DNA of 57,283 nt. Origin: Flammeovirgaceae bacterium (GTDB taxonomy: Bacteria; Bacteroidota; Bacteroidia; Cytophagales; Cyclobacteriaceae). The notes under the pieces were generated by a model that was given only the letters and a program-made list of their open reading frames with translations, was not told where the DNA came from and did no database searches. Position numbers and translations under genes: made by a program. The DNA is taken from contig JAHEZH010000013.1 of assembly GCA_023251155.1 (NCBI GenBank), positions 1 to 57,283 on the forward strand, in the 5' to 3' direction. Below are positions 35,999 through 44,468 of this stretch, piece after piece. The number at the start of each line of letters is the position of its first letter. Positions within the stretch are counted from its first letter, which is position 1.

Positions 35999-37591
35999 TT
36001 ATTTCTTTCTTGGTACTAACTCATCGCGGTTGGCCGCGAGCCATGCGAAAGCAGCGGTGATTACAGCATTTTGTTTCAGGTCAGCTTCCACCGCTTTATC
36101 AAATACATCCATACTGGTGTGGTGAGTACGTGAGGAGTATTCAATGGGGTCTTGTATAAACTGAAATCCGGGCAACCCGATGTTATCAAACGGCACGTGA
36201 TCAGTCGATCCGGTGTTGCGATAAGTAAGTGTAGCTGCTCCCATTTTTTCAAAAGGCTTCAGCCATGCACGAAACAGTTCTCTTACTTCTTCATTGTTTT
36301 GAAGATAGACACCACGGTACTTACCGGTTCCGTTATCCATATTAAAGTAGGCGGAGAATTTTTCAGCAGCAGGCTTCAGTTGAATGGAATCGTACGGTGC
36401 AACTTTATCTAAACGCTCCCCCAATATTCTCTTGACATAAGAGCGTGAGCCAATCAGACCTTGTTCTTCGCCACCCCACAAGCCAATGCGGATGGTTCTG
36501 CGCGGGCTCACGCCTAGTGATTTAAGAATACGCATGGCTTCCATCATGACGGAAGAACCGGCAGCATTGTCTGTAGCACCCGTTCCTGCATGCCATGAGT
36601 CGAGGTGAGCTCCAATCATTACTACTTCATCTTTCAGGTCAGTACCCGGTATTTCGGCAATCACATTAAAGCCCGGAGCCGAAGGAGTAAACTCCGTATC
36701 CAATGTCAATTCCAGTTTTACAGGAAATCCCTTTTGTAACTGACGCACCATACGGTTGTAGTGTTCGTCAGCAACGACTACTTGCGGAAGTAGTTTAGGT
36801 ACGTTGGGGTTTTGTGCACGAAGACGTTTATCGTTAGGTACGGTGGATGGATAAGGTACAGTGGCAGCACCAACCAATATCGTTCCATCTTCCAGGCGTG
36901 AGCCCGGACTGGCTTCCAATACTGCAATGGCTCCTTCTTTCTGGCAAAGATCCCACTTGAGGTAGGTAAGCTGCTGACCTTGCATCATACCCTGAAAGCG
37001 TCTCATGTCGAATGGTTCTTCAGGACCACCGTTGGCCATCACTAAAAGTGTTGAATCGCTGAAGCGGGTGGCATCGGGTTTGAAGCCGGGCTTTACCGGA
37101 ACAGGGGCACTGAACAATACAATCTTTCCTTTCAGCTTGCCTTTGTATTTTTCAAGATCCGCTTCGGTCTTTACATCAAGATAAATCGCGTCACCCTGCA
37201 CGGTACCTTTTATGCCAGGCGACCATGCTTTCGGATAGGCAATCACCGGGAAGTAAACAGGCCCTAAGTTCTGAAGACTGAATTTTTTAAGCACCCATCC
37301 GCGACCAAAGTCTTCGTCCCATTGATCGAAGTGCGCATTGCTCAATCCCCATGATTCCATAGTGGCTTTGGCATACTCTGCTGCTTTGCGATAACCGGGC
37401 GAGTTAGTAAGGCGTGGGCCATGAACATCGGTAAGCATGTTGATGATGTCCAGTACCTGGGAATGTTCCAGTCCCTCTTTTTTTATTTTAGATACCACAG
37501 CGGTATCGATCTTTTCTGTTTTTTGTGCGAAAGCAGAAACCGATAAGGCACAGGCACAAGCGGCCATCCCTAATCTTAAAATTTTATTCAT
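35999..37591 (-). CDS. Exported M28-family zinc metallopeptidase (carboxypeptidase Q-like)
   Basis: This 530-aa protein has a signal peptide ending at VSAFAQ. An N-terminal region and a PA-type insert (about 130-250) precede the peptidase domain (about 300-520). Zinc ligands and catalytic residues are visible in VMIGAHLDSWHAGTGATDNAAG (His and Asp), LWGGEEQGLIGS (catalytic Glu and ligand) and the late STDHVPFDNIGLPGFQF (His). It should remove amino acids from peptides in the periplasm or at the surface. It is transcribed alone, ending at the shared hairpin 35944-35982. Confidence 0.93.
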   Translation of the reverse strand: MNKILRLGMAACACALSVSAFAQKTEKIDTAVVSKIKKEGLEHSQVLDIINMLTDVHGPRLTNSPGYRKAAEYAKATMESWGLSNAHFDQWDEDFGRGWVLKKFSLQNLGPVYFPVIAYPKAWSPGIKGTVQGDAIYLDVKTEADLEKYKGKLKGKIVLFSAPVPVKPGFKPDATRFSDSTLLVMANGGPEEPFDMRRFQGMMQGQQLTYLKWDLCQKEGAIAVLEASPGSRLEDGTILVGAATVPYPSTVPNDKRLRAQNPNVPKLLPQVVVADEHYNRMVRQLQKGFPVKLELTLDTEFTPSAPGFNVIAEIPGTDLKDEVVMIGAHLDSWHAGTGATDNAAGSSVMMEAMRILKSLGVSPRRTIRIGLWGGEEQGLIGSRSYVKRILGERLDKVAPYDSIQLKPAAEKFSAYFNMDNGTGKYRGVYLQNNEEVRELFRAWLKPFEKMGAATLTYRNTGSTDHVPFDNIGLPGFQFIQDPIEYSSRTHHTSMDVFDKAVEADLKQNAVITAAFAWLAANRDELVPRKK

Positions 37592-37676
37592 GTAAGCAGG
37601 TTTAGATTTTTGACCAAGATACCAGGTGCAGGCCTGTTCCGGCGGGCAACTTATTTAAAATCAAAAATCCTTAGGT

Positions 37677-38474
37677 TCAATGGTTGTCAGAAAGGATTAT
37701 TCCTTCTTTGGGTACCCATTTGTCGTATTCCATGTAGGCAGCCGTTTCTTTTGCTGCCCGTTCGCCTCTCAGTTTGGCCACCAGGTGCAGCGCACCATCA
37801 ATGCCAGCTGAGATTCCTGCGGTGGTAATGACATTGCCATTATCCACAAAGCGGGCATCAGCTACCACTTTTGTTTTGGGGAACGACTTCTTCAGGTTAT
37901 CGATGCTGAGATGAAAGGTGGTTGCCGTTTTATTGTCGAGTATTCCGGCTTTGCCAAGCGCAAATGCTCCGGTACATACCGAAAAAAAGTATTCGGTTTT
38001 CTTCTCGCGTGATTTAAGCCAGGTGATTACTTTATCATCAAATCCACTGCCTGAGTTGCCACCAAAGAAGGCGATCATATCCGCAGCAGGCGCGTTATCG
38101 ATACTGTATTCAGGAATTATCTTGAGAATGCCTTGCGAGATAATCGGGTCTTTTGTTTTTGAAACAGTGAACACTTTAAATCCGGCATAGGCAAATACTT
38201 CCATTGGCCCGGCAAAGTCAAGCACTTCAATACCGTCCTGCAAATAAAAGGCAACCGTAATGGGCTTGCGCGATAGTTCTTTCTTACGTTCCGCTTTCGA
38301 CATTTTAATGAGTTCCATATTACAGTGATTACATTTTCCTGGTTTGTCAAATTCTATTTTGTCGCAGTCATTATTACAAAGTGTACAGAAGTACGCCAGG
38401 TCAGTAGCCTTACTTGTTTGTGCCGATACAGCGATAGCAAATTGGATAAAGATGACAGCGATGATGATTCTCAT
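37677..38474 (-). CDS. Exported DJ-1/PfpI-family protein with N-terminal Cys-rich metal-binding-like segment
   Basis: This 265-aa protein has a signal peptide (MRIIIAVIFIQFAIAVSAQ). The short Cys-rich segment YFCTLCNNDCDKIEF, ending in GKCNHCNMEL (about 25-55), resembles the heavy-metal-binding 'YxCPMHP...GKCPxCGM' motif but with different Cys spacing. A DJ-1/PfpI domain follows, with the elbow FFSVCTGAFALGKAG (Cys167). The DJ-1 domain closely resembles that of the adjacent GlxA-type regulator (SVCTGAF ... FHLSIDNLKKSFP versus WKYHNVLKKEYP). The frame extends upstream to 38624, but that extension lacks a signal and runs into the regulator gene, so ATG 38474 is chosen. An extracytoplasmic DJ-1 domain is unusual. 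A role in sensing or processing a ligand for the regulator is only a guess. Confidence 0.82.
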   Translation of the reverse strand: MRIIIAVIFIQFAIAVSAQTSKATDLAYFCTLCNNDCDKIEFDKPGKCNHCNMELIKMSKAERKKELSRKPITVAFYLQDGIEVLDFAGPMEVFAYAGFKVFTVSKTKDPIISQGILKIIPEYSIDNAPAADMIAFFGGNSGSGFDDKVITWLKSREKKTEYFFSVCTGAFALGKAGILDNKTATTFHLSIDNLKKSFPKTKVVADARFVDNGNVITTAGISAGIDGALHLVAKLRGERAAKETAAYMEYDKWVPKEGIILSDNH

Positions 38475-38542
38475 AAGACGGGTATTTTTTATGTAAAAAA
38501 ATACATCGGCTGTGTCAATGAGAAGGACAACCCTGCGCAGGA

Positions 38543-39538
38543 TCAGGACAATACCTCCGAGGGCAGGATGCCAGCGTGCTTGCGTAACAGGGAGCGTAGC
38601 TGGTTGGTGCTTTGCAGGCCGCATGCTTTGGCTACCGTTTCTACTTTCTGCTGATCGCGAAGCAACTGAAGTGCGTGCTCAATGCGCAGCTTCTCTACGT
38701 ATTGGCCAATGGTGATGCCGGTGGTTTCCTTAAACAGGCGGGTAAGGTTTCTTCCGCTGGTATGGATCAGTTCCGCCAGTTCATCGGCCGTATGTTTTTT
38801 ATCGAGATGCTGTGTCAGCCATTCCTGTACGGTATGGATGCGGTCTTCCAAATGATTACGGTATTGAAGAAAGACACTGAGCTGCGGATCGTCTTTTCCT
38901 CTTCGCAAATAGATGACTACTTCACGTGCAATGGCGGCTGAGAAACGTGTGCCATATAATTCTTCCAGTAGATAAAGACCAAGGTCAATGCCCGATGCTA
39001 CACCTGCACTGGAGTAGATTCGTTCACTCTGCACAAAAAGACGGTTGGCTAGGACTTCTACCTGCGGATATTCTTTTTTTAATACGTTATGGTATTTCCA
39101 GTGGGTAGTGGTTTGACGTCCGTTCAATAACCCGGATTGAGCAAGCAGAAATGCCCCCGTACATACAGAGCAGATTTTAGCGCCACGCTGATGCTGCTCA
39201 ATGAGCCATTCGAAAAACGGAGCAATGGTTTTATAAAATTCTCCGTTGGTAATGTAATGCGATTCAATTCCGGGAATGAAAACGATATCCTTCTTCGTCA
39301 GATGGATGCTTTTGAAGTCTTCGAGTTGAGCGAAAGCGAGGCCGCTGGAGCTCGTTTCATGAGCTACACCGGGGTGGACAGAAACAAAACGTAAATCCAG
39401 GGGTGCTCCATAATCAGCAGCTTCATAGAAAACATGAGCAGGCCCGCTTACGTCCAGCAGATGAACCCTGGGCGGAATAACAAAGACTGCTGTGGTGCGC
39501 TCATGATGTTGCAAGCGGAACTTCTCATGAAGCGGCAT
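38543..39538 (-). CDS. GlxA-family transcriptional regulator (DJ-1/PfpI domain + AraC HTH)
   Basis: This is a 331-aa cytoplasmic regulator. The N-terminal DJ-1/PfpI domain (about 10-205) has FVIPPRVHLLDVSGPAHVF at the first strand and ICSVCTGAFLLAQSG at the Cys elbow (about Cys126). The C-terminal AraC/XylS helix-turn-helix pair (about 230-331) is clear from HTSGRNLTRLFKETTGITIGQYV and LLRDQQKVETVAKACGLQS. In GlxA proteins the DJ-1 domain acts as a ligand-sensing part and usually is not an enzyme. It starts at ATG 39538 (GTG 39541 is also possible), right behind the M1 peptidase. The secreted DJ-1 paralogue is 68 bp downstream, which suggests a shared ligand. Confidence 0.92.
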   Translation of the reverse strand: MPLHEKFRLQHHERTTAVFVIPPRVHLLDVSGPAHVFYEAADYGAPLDLRFVSVHPGVAHETSSSGLAFAQLEDFKSIHLTKKDIVFIPGIESHYITNGEFYKTIAPFFEWLIEQHQRGAKICSVCTGAFLLAQSGLLNGRQTTTHWKYHNVLKKEYPQVEVLANRLFVQSERIYSSAGVASGIDLGLYLLEELYGTRFSAAIAREVVIYLRRGKDDPQLSVFLQYRNHLEDRIHTVQEWLTQHLDKKHTADELAELIHTSGRNLTRLFKETTGITIGQYVEKLRIEHALQLLRDQQKVETVAKACGLQSTNQLRSLLRKHAGILPSEVLS

Positions 39539-39543
39539 CACGG

Positions 39544-41166
39544 TTAATTTGTTTTTCGTACCGTGATATAAAAATTACGATCCGCAATAAGATCGCTGGT
39601 GGAATTATTTTTCAACGTCTGCCATTTTTCAGTAGGGTTGATCCATTTTCCATCCGCCAGTTTCACTTTCATAGTGAACCCGCTCACCACATTGGTCCAT
39701 TTATACCTGATCTTCTTTTTATTCACTTCGTACTCAAGCACGGGTATCTGGTTGGTGCGCAAATACTGATCAAAGAATGTAGTGAGATCCATTCCTGATT
39801 TACTGCTGATGTAATTTTCAATGTCTTTGGTGTCCACTGTTTTGTGGTAATAGGTTTCGTTTAACCCGCGAAGTATGGCCCTGAATTTTTCATCGTCATT
39901 GATCAGCTGGCGAATGGTGTGAATCATGTTGCCTCCTTTGTAATACATGTCGCCACTTCCTTCCGTGTTTACCCCATAAGGCCCAACAATAGGAATGTCA
40001 TTTTGGATCAGCTTGCGTGTTCCGATCACATAATCTTCACCGGCTGTTTTGCCAAATTCGCACGTGGTGAAGAGTGTTTCTGAATAATTCGTGAACGATT
40101 CATGTATCCACATATCGGCAATATCATTGGAGGAAATATTGTTGGCAAACCATTCATGCCCGCTTTCATGCACAATGATGAAATCCCATTTCAACCCCCA
40201 GCCGGTTTGTGAGAGGTCTCTCCCCAGGTACCCATTCTGAAACCGGTTTCCGTAAGCAACCGCACTTTGATGTTCCATACCCAGGTGAGGCGATTGGATC
40301 AGCTTATATCCATCTTCATAGAATGGATAAGGACCGAACCAATGTTCAAAGCATTTAAGCATGGTAGGCACCTGCCTGAATTGTTCTTTTGCTTTTTCCA
40401 GTTCATAATCCAGTACCCAGTAATCACAATCCAGTTTTCCTTTCTCACCGGCAAACTCTTCCTTCCAATGCACATACTTGCCGATATAAGGGATGATATT
40501 ATAATTGTTGATTGGATTTTTTACTTCCCACCGGTATTCCGTTAATCCTTTGCCTGCACGTTTTGATTCCATCTGTCTTCCATTGGCGATGGCCACTAAT
40601 AAGTCAGGCACAATCATGCTGAGCGATGCCCCGTTATCCGGTTCATCACTTTGATGATCTTTGCATGGATACCACACGCTGGCACCCAACCCCTGGCAGG
40701 CAACCGACATCCATGGTCTTCCTTTTTTATCTTTGGCCCATATCCATCCGCCATCCCATGGAGGGCGTGTCGCTTCCACGGGTTTGCCGGAATATCTTAT
40801 CGTTAATGAAGTCACTGTTCCGGCGGCCAGTTGTTTTCCAAAATCGATGAAATAGGCATTGCTATCCCGCTTGAACGGGAGTAATTGATTTTGATAAAGT
40901 ACCGAGTCGATTTGCATTGGCAATTGAAGATCCATCTGCATGACCTGGCCCGGCCGCGTGGTTGTAAAGGTAATCACATTGCTTGCGCGAATGGTTTTGG
41001 TGTTATAATCCGGTTGAACCTTGATGTCGTACCGGGTTACATCCCACCAGGCTCTTTCCGCCGTGATAGATCCACGAAGCGAATCCTGATGCGAGAATTT
41101 TTTCTGACCCCATACCGATGATAAAACGAGAAAAAGGAGCAGTGCTACAAGCGAAGTGGTTTTCAT
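39544..41166 (-). CDS. Exported M1-family zinc aminopeptidase-like metallopeptidase
   Basis: This 540-aa protein has a signal peptide ending at SSVWGQ. The N-terminal beta-sandwich is followed by a gluzincin domain with VHESGHEWFANNI, where HExxH ligates zinc, and DMWIHESFTNYSE, which provides the third ligand Glu. The substrate-side motif is degenerate: GMEHQSAVAYGN replaces the classical GAMEN, so classical aminopeptidase activity is uncertain. It lacks the long C-terminal helical domain of full-length M1 enzymes, as is common for short Bacteroidota forms. ATG 41166 is preferred over TTG 41175. It stops 5 bp before the GlxA regulator start, so the M1, GlxA and DJ-1 genes may form one transcript. 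Confidence 0.92.
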   Translation of the reverse strand: MKTTSLVALLLFLVLSSVWGQKKFSHQDSLRGSITAERAWWDVTRYDIKVQPDYNTKTIRASNVITFTTTRPGQVMQMDLQLPMQIDSVLYQNQLLPFKRDSNAYFIDFGKQLAAGTVTSLTIRYSGKPVEATRPPWDGGWIWAKDKKGRPWMSVACQGLGASVWYPCKDHQSDEPDNGASLSMIVPDLLVAIANGRQMESKRAGKGLTEYRWEVKNPINNYNIIPYIGKYVHWKEEFAGEKGKLDCDYWVLDYELEKAKEQFRQVPTMLKCFEHWFGPYPFYEDGYKLIQSPHLGMEHQSAVAYGNRFQNGYLGRDLSQTGWGLKWDFIIVHESGHEWFANNISSNDIADMWIHESFTNYSETLFTTCEFGKTAGEDYVIGTRKLIQNDIPIVGPYGVNTEGSGDMYYKGGNMIHTIRQLINDDEKFRAILRGLNETYYHKTVDTKDIENYISSKSGMDLTTFFDQYLRTNQIPVLEYEVNKKKIRYKWTNVVSGFTMKVKLADGKWINPTEKWQTLKNNSTSDLIADRNFYITVRKTN

Positions 41167-41322
41167 AGTGCTCAATTTATAAACAATTGACCGGATTGGG
41201 CAAAAAGGGCCTGATTTCGGTCAAATCTGTACCAATTATTGTATTTCAATCGTTTTCTGAAAGGTAATTGATAGGGCCGATTTGGAGACTCAACGGCCCC
41301 ATTGTCTCCTGACCGGAAACAA

Positions 41323-41354
41323 TTTATTCCCCTTAGTCAATCCCTTTACTTTTG
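41323..41354 (+). promoter_or_regulatory. Probable Bacteroidota sigma-A promoter of a 27-aa peptide gene
   Basis: TACTTTTG (41347-41354) matches TAnnTTTG exactly. TTTA (41323-41326), one base off the TTTG -33 box, lies 20 bp upstream. The start codon of the 27-aa ORF is 19 bp downstream. Confidence 0.6.
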
Positions 41355-41373
41355 TTTCATAAATCTCCGCCAC

Positions 41374-41457
41374 ATGGAAACAAAGTCGCTTTTCTTCAGA
41401 GGTCTGTTAAATGCTTTATTGATCGAAGCCATTATTGTAGTGCTGTTGTTTTTATAA
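41374..41457 (+). CDS. Putative 27-aa single-helix membrane peptide with its own transcription unit
   Basis: ATG 41374 to TAA 41457 encodes METKSLFFRGLLNALLIEAIIVVLLFL. It has a short polar/basic start and one hydrophobic helix with a buried Glu, and ends directly at the membrane. It has a consensus promoter just upstream (41323-41354) and a strong intrinsic terminator at 41547-41580, so a transcript of about 220 nt is predicted. About 90 nt of 3' untranslated sequence follow the ORF, so the RNA might also act as an sRNA. No family is recognised. Of the three micro-ORFs in this window it has the best transcription signals. Confidence 0.5.
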   Translation: METKSLFFRGLLNALLIEAIIVVLLFL

Positions 41458-41546
41458 CATTACCACTCTGGCTTTCGTAAAGCAGTCGCTTTAATCTGCA
41501 TCGAATTAATTTTCCACATAAAGGAGCGGGTAGCTCTTACTATCAC

Positions 41547-41580
41547 AGCGTTAGAAGTCCATCTTCTAACGCTTTTTTTG
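41547..41580 (+). terminator. Strong intrinsic terminator
   Basis: AGCGTTAGAAG (41547-41557) and CTTCTAACGCT (41563-41573) form a perfect 11-bp stem with a 5-nt loop, followed by six more Ts. It ends the short transcript that carries the 27-aa ORF and lies before the DUF2809 gene. Confidence 0.92.
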
Positions 41581-41625
41581 TGCTAGTTTTGGTCGTTTTT
41601 CTGTTCGCCCGTTCACCCCAGCAAG

Positions 41626-42003
41626 ATGATTGTATTCAACAAAACGTATTTCATTCTCTCCCTTCTCTTATTTTTTATTGAAGTTTTCATTGCGGTATTT
41701 ATTCACGATGCCATTGTCCGTCCGTATATCGGCGATCTGCTGGTGGTGATCCTGTTGTATTGCATGATCCGAAGTGTTCTCAATGTGTCTGTCTGGAAGA
41801 CCTGTTGGTTTGTGCTCGCTTTTTCATTTTTAATCGAATTATTGCAGTATTTTAATATTGTGACTTTTCTGGGCTTACAGGATTATGCATTAGCACGTGT
41901 TGTCATCGGCACTTCTTTTCAGTGGATCGACCTCATCGCTTATACGGCAGGCATTATCATTGTTCTCCTTGTTGAATCCTGGAAAGCAAGCGATGTGAAG
42001 TAA
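41626..42003 (+). CDS. DUF2809-family integral membrane protein
   Basis: This 125-aa protein has four hydrophobic helices. The pattern RPYIGDLLVVILLYCMIRS in the first half and WFVLAFSFLIELLQYFNIV in the second, followed by GTSFQWIDLIAYTAG, is characteristic of the DUF2809 (YjgA/VanZ-like shape) family. Function is unknown. Its start is 46 bp after a strong terminator, so it has its own promoter or is expressed with the permease 86 bp downstream. Confidence 0.85.
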   Translation: MIVFNKTYFILSLLLFFIEVFIAVFIHDAIVRPYIGDLLVVILLYCMIRSVLNVSVWKTCWFVLAFSFLIELLQYFNIVTFLGLQDYALARVVIGTSFQWIDLIAYTAGIIIVLLVESWKASDVK

Positions 42004-42089
42004 GGAATACAAAGCGATGAGCCTGAAGAAGCAGTGAGCTGACTACGGCCTTTTATCGATCTTCATTTGAAAATAAAACCCGATCACTT

Positions 42090-44390
42090 ATGCTGAATCA
42101 TCATTTACGCCATGCACTGCGTCATCTGTGGCGCAGAAAAGTGTACACGTTTATCATTTTACTGAGCCTTACTATTGGCTTCGCGTTCACCAGTTTATTG
42201 GTGTCATTCCTTCTGGCCGAAACGAATACAGATTCATTTCATGCCAATGTACAGCGCACTTTTCAATTGTTTAGCAACGATCCGTTTGGTGAAGGAGGGA
42301 ACATCGCCTATATTCCCAATTACACACCCGACTATCTTCAACAGCATTATCCTGAAGTAGAACAGATCACGCAGGTGGGCACCCTTGGCGATGTGGCGTT
42401 AGCAACCAGTGCAGGCGAATTTCATGATATTGATCTGCTTTCGGTTGACAGTTCGTTTTTTTCCGTATTCAGTTATCCACTCTACAGAGGATCATCTGAT
42501 CATGCACTCACCTCAGAGAGCATCGTTCTTTCGAAAGAAACCGCATTGGTTTTGTTTGGTGATACCGATGTGATCGGAAAACTCCTGACATTAAAAACGG
42601 CAGACACTACCCGCTCATTGGCGGTAGCTGCGGTGCTGGATCGCGCACCGGAAAACAGCCATCTGACTTTTGAGGCATTGGTTTCGCATGCTGTATTGAA
42701 AGGTAAATTCAACGGAGGCGCTACCTACCTGGTGCTGCATGCGGAACACCAGCAGCAATCCCTTCAACAAAAGATCAACGAAGACAAACAACGTCCCGGG
42801 TTGCTGGGGCCGGGTAAGGTAAACTACTTTCTCGAACCATTAAAGAATTCTTATTTCAGTGCGTGGAACAAGATGACGTTTATGAAAACACGAAGTCATG
42901 TGTTTATAAAAATCGGAGCAGTGGTATGCGGTCTTATCTTTTTCATGGCCAGCTTCAATTTTGTCAGTCTTTTCCTTTTATCGCTGCAGGAGCGAAAGAA
43001 GGAATCCGGTATAAAAAAGACATTGGGCATTTCCTTTTTTAATCTTTTGAAAGCCACCTCCATCGAAGTGATGCTGTACATCGTGATTGCCGTAGCGCTT
43101 TCGTTCATTTTCATTTCGTTTATTCTTCCTTCGTTCAATTCTATTGTGGAGTCATCGCTTGTATTCAACTATATGTGGCGCAGGGAAGTAATGCTTGCTA
43201 TCGGAGCGATTGTTTTTGTTTTAGGAATGTTGGTGGTACTGTTTTCGGTCATGCAGCAGGGCAAAGTGCAACCCGTGGCACTGATGAAAAATGCGAATAC
43301 CTCAAAGATTACTTTTAACCGATCGCTCTTTACGGTTCAGTTTGTGATCTCCATCACACTGATTATTTGTTCGATCACCATCATCCGGCAGATGGATTTT
43401 ATCGAGAACGAACCACTTGGATTTAATCGAAACATATTGCGTCTGCAATCTCCGGATAAATCATTGAACGCTAGACTTCCTGTATTGAAGCAACAATTGC
43501 TTCAGGTCAATGGTGTGCAGCATGCCGCTATTGCCAGCGGAAATCCGATCTCGGGCAACTGGATGGCTCGATACGATCTGGAAAATGGCGAGTTCTATAC
43601 TCCTTATTTATTCAGTGGCGATGAGGATTTAATTAGAACATTGGATCTTACCTTATTAAGCGGTGAATTTCCATCGGCTACTAACCAGGGAAAGCTGGTA
43701 AACGAAAAACTCGTTCGCTACTTCCGGATGGCACAGCCGATTGGTGAAAAAATACCGGGCACATCGGATGTCATCATTGGAGTGGTTAAAGATTTTACAT
43801 GCACCTCTTTCAAAGAGGAAATTGCTCCCGCTATTATTTCCTATTCGCAAGACAACAGCAGGTTGTTGATCGACTACCATGGGCAATCACTTTCTTTATT
43901 ACTCCCTCAGATTGAAAAAGAATGGAGTAAGGTTTTCCCGGAGCACTATTTTTCTTATCAAATCATTCAGGAAGAGTTAATGAAGAAATATAAGTCGGAT
44001 CGTTTTTTTTATAAAACAGTGGTTGCTTTTTCTGTTATAAGTATTCTTATCTCTTGCTTTGGTTTATTTGCTTTATCGTGGGCAGTAGCTCAAAGCAGGG
44101 TGAAAGAAATGGGTATTCGTAAAGTATTAGGTGCAACGGCCAAAGACATTATGAGTCTGCTCACCATTAACTTTATCAAGCGTATCGGTATCGCGTTTTT
44201 AATTGCTGCTCCTGCCGGATATTACCTGATGGATCAATGGCTGCACAATTTTGCTAACCGGATTACTTTGAATGCGGGGATCTTTATCATTGCAGGAATA
44301 GCGGTAACGTCAATTGCTTTGCTCACCATGAGTGTACAAACCGTAAGGGCGGCATTCACTAATCCGGTGAATGAATTAAAGAATGAATGA
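42090..44390 (+). CDS. FtsX/MacB-type ABC permease without prefix domain (solitary)
   Basis: This 766-aa membrane protein begins directly with the first membrane helix (RRKVYTFIILLSLTIGFAFTS). A MacB-like periplasmic domain, an FtsX core with ERKKESGIKKTLGIS, a second periplasmic domain and a second FtsX core with RVKEMGIRKVLGATAK follow. It has the same two-half layout as the three PadR-linked permeases but lacks the 90-residue cytoplasmic prefix and has no regulator or ATPase next to it. It belongs to the large Bacteroidota group of such permeases. Substrate unknown. It converges on the CHAT gene across a shared hairpin. Confidence 0.9.
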   Translation: MLNHHLRHALRHLWRRKVYTFIILLSLTIGFAFTSLLVSFLLAETNTDSFHANVQRTFQLFSNDPFGEGGNIAYIPNYTPDYLQQHYPEVEQITQVGTLGDVALATSAGEFHDIDLLSVDSSFFSVFSYPLYRGSSDHALTSESIVLSKETALVLFGDTDVIGKLLTLKTADTTRSLAVAAVLDRAPENSHLTFEALVSHAVLKGKFNGGATYLVLHAEHQQQSLQQKINEDKQRPGLLGPGKVNYFLEPLKNSYFSAWNKMTFMKTRSHVFIKIGAVVCGLIFFMASFNFVSLFLLSLQERKKESGIKKTLGISFFNLLKATSIEVMLYIVIAVALSFIFISFILPSFNSIVESSLVFNYMWRREVMLAIGAIVFVLGMLVVLFSVMQQGKVQPVALMKNANTSKITFNRSLFTVQFVISITLIICSITIIRQMDFIENEPLGFNRNILRLQSPDKSLNARLPVLKQQLLQVNGVQHAAIASGNPISGNWMARYDLENGEFYTPYLFSGDEDLIRTLDLTLLSGEFPSATNQGKLVNEKLVRYFRMAQPIGEKIPGTSDVIIGVVKDFTCTSFKEEIAPAIISYSQDNSRLLIDYHGQSLSLLLPQIEKEWSKVFPEHYFSYQIIQEELMKKYKSDRFFYKTVVAFSVISILISCFGLFALSWAVAQSRVKEMGIRKVLGATAKDIMSLLTINFIKRIGIAFLIAAPAGYYLMDQWLHNFANRITLNAGIFIIAGIAVTSIALLTMSVQTVRAAFTNPVNELKNE

Positions 44391-44411
44391 TGTACGGTGG
44401 TCTTGATCAAT

Positions 44412-44445
44412 AAAAAGCCGCTCCGAATATCATTTCAGAGCGGCT
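44412..44445 (-). terminator. Hairpin between convergent permease and CHAT genes
   Basis: AGCCGCTC (44416-44423) pairs perfectly with GAGCGGCT (44438-44445) around a 14-nt loop. A run of five A (44412-44416) gives a U-tract on the minus strand, so it best fits a terminator for the CHAT gene. Confidence 0.75.
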
Positions 44446-44468
44446 CTCTTGCTGAGGTGCTGTCCGCT

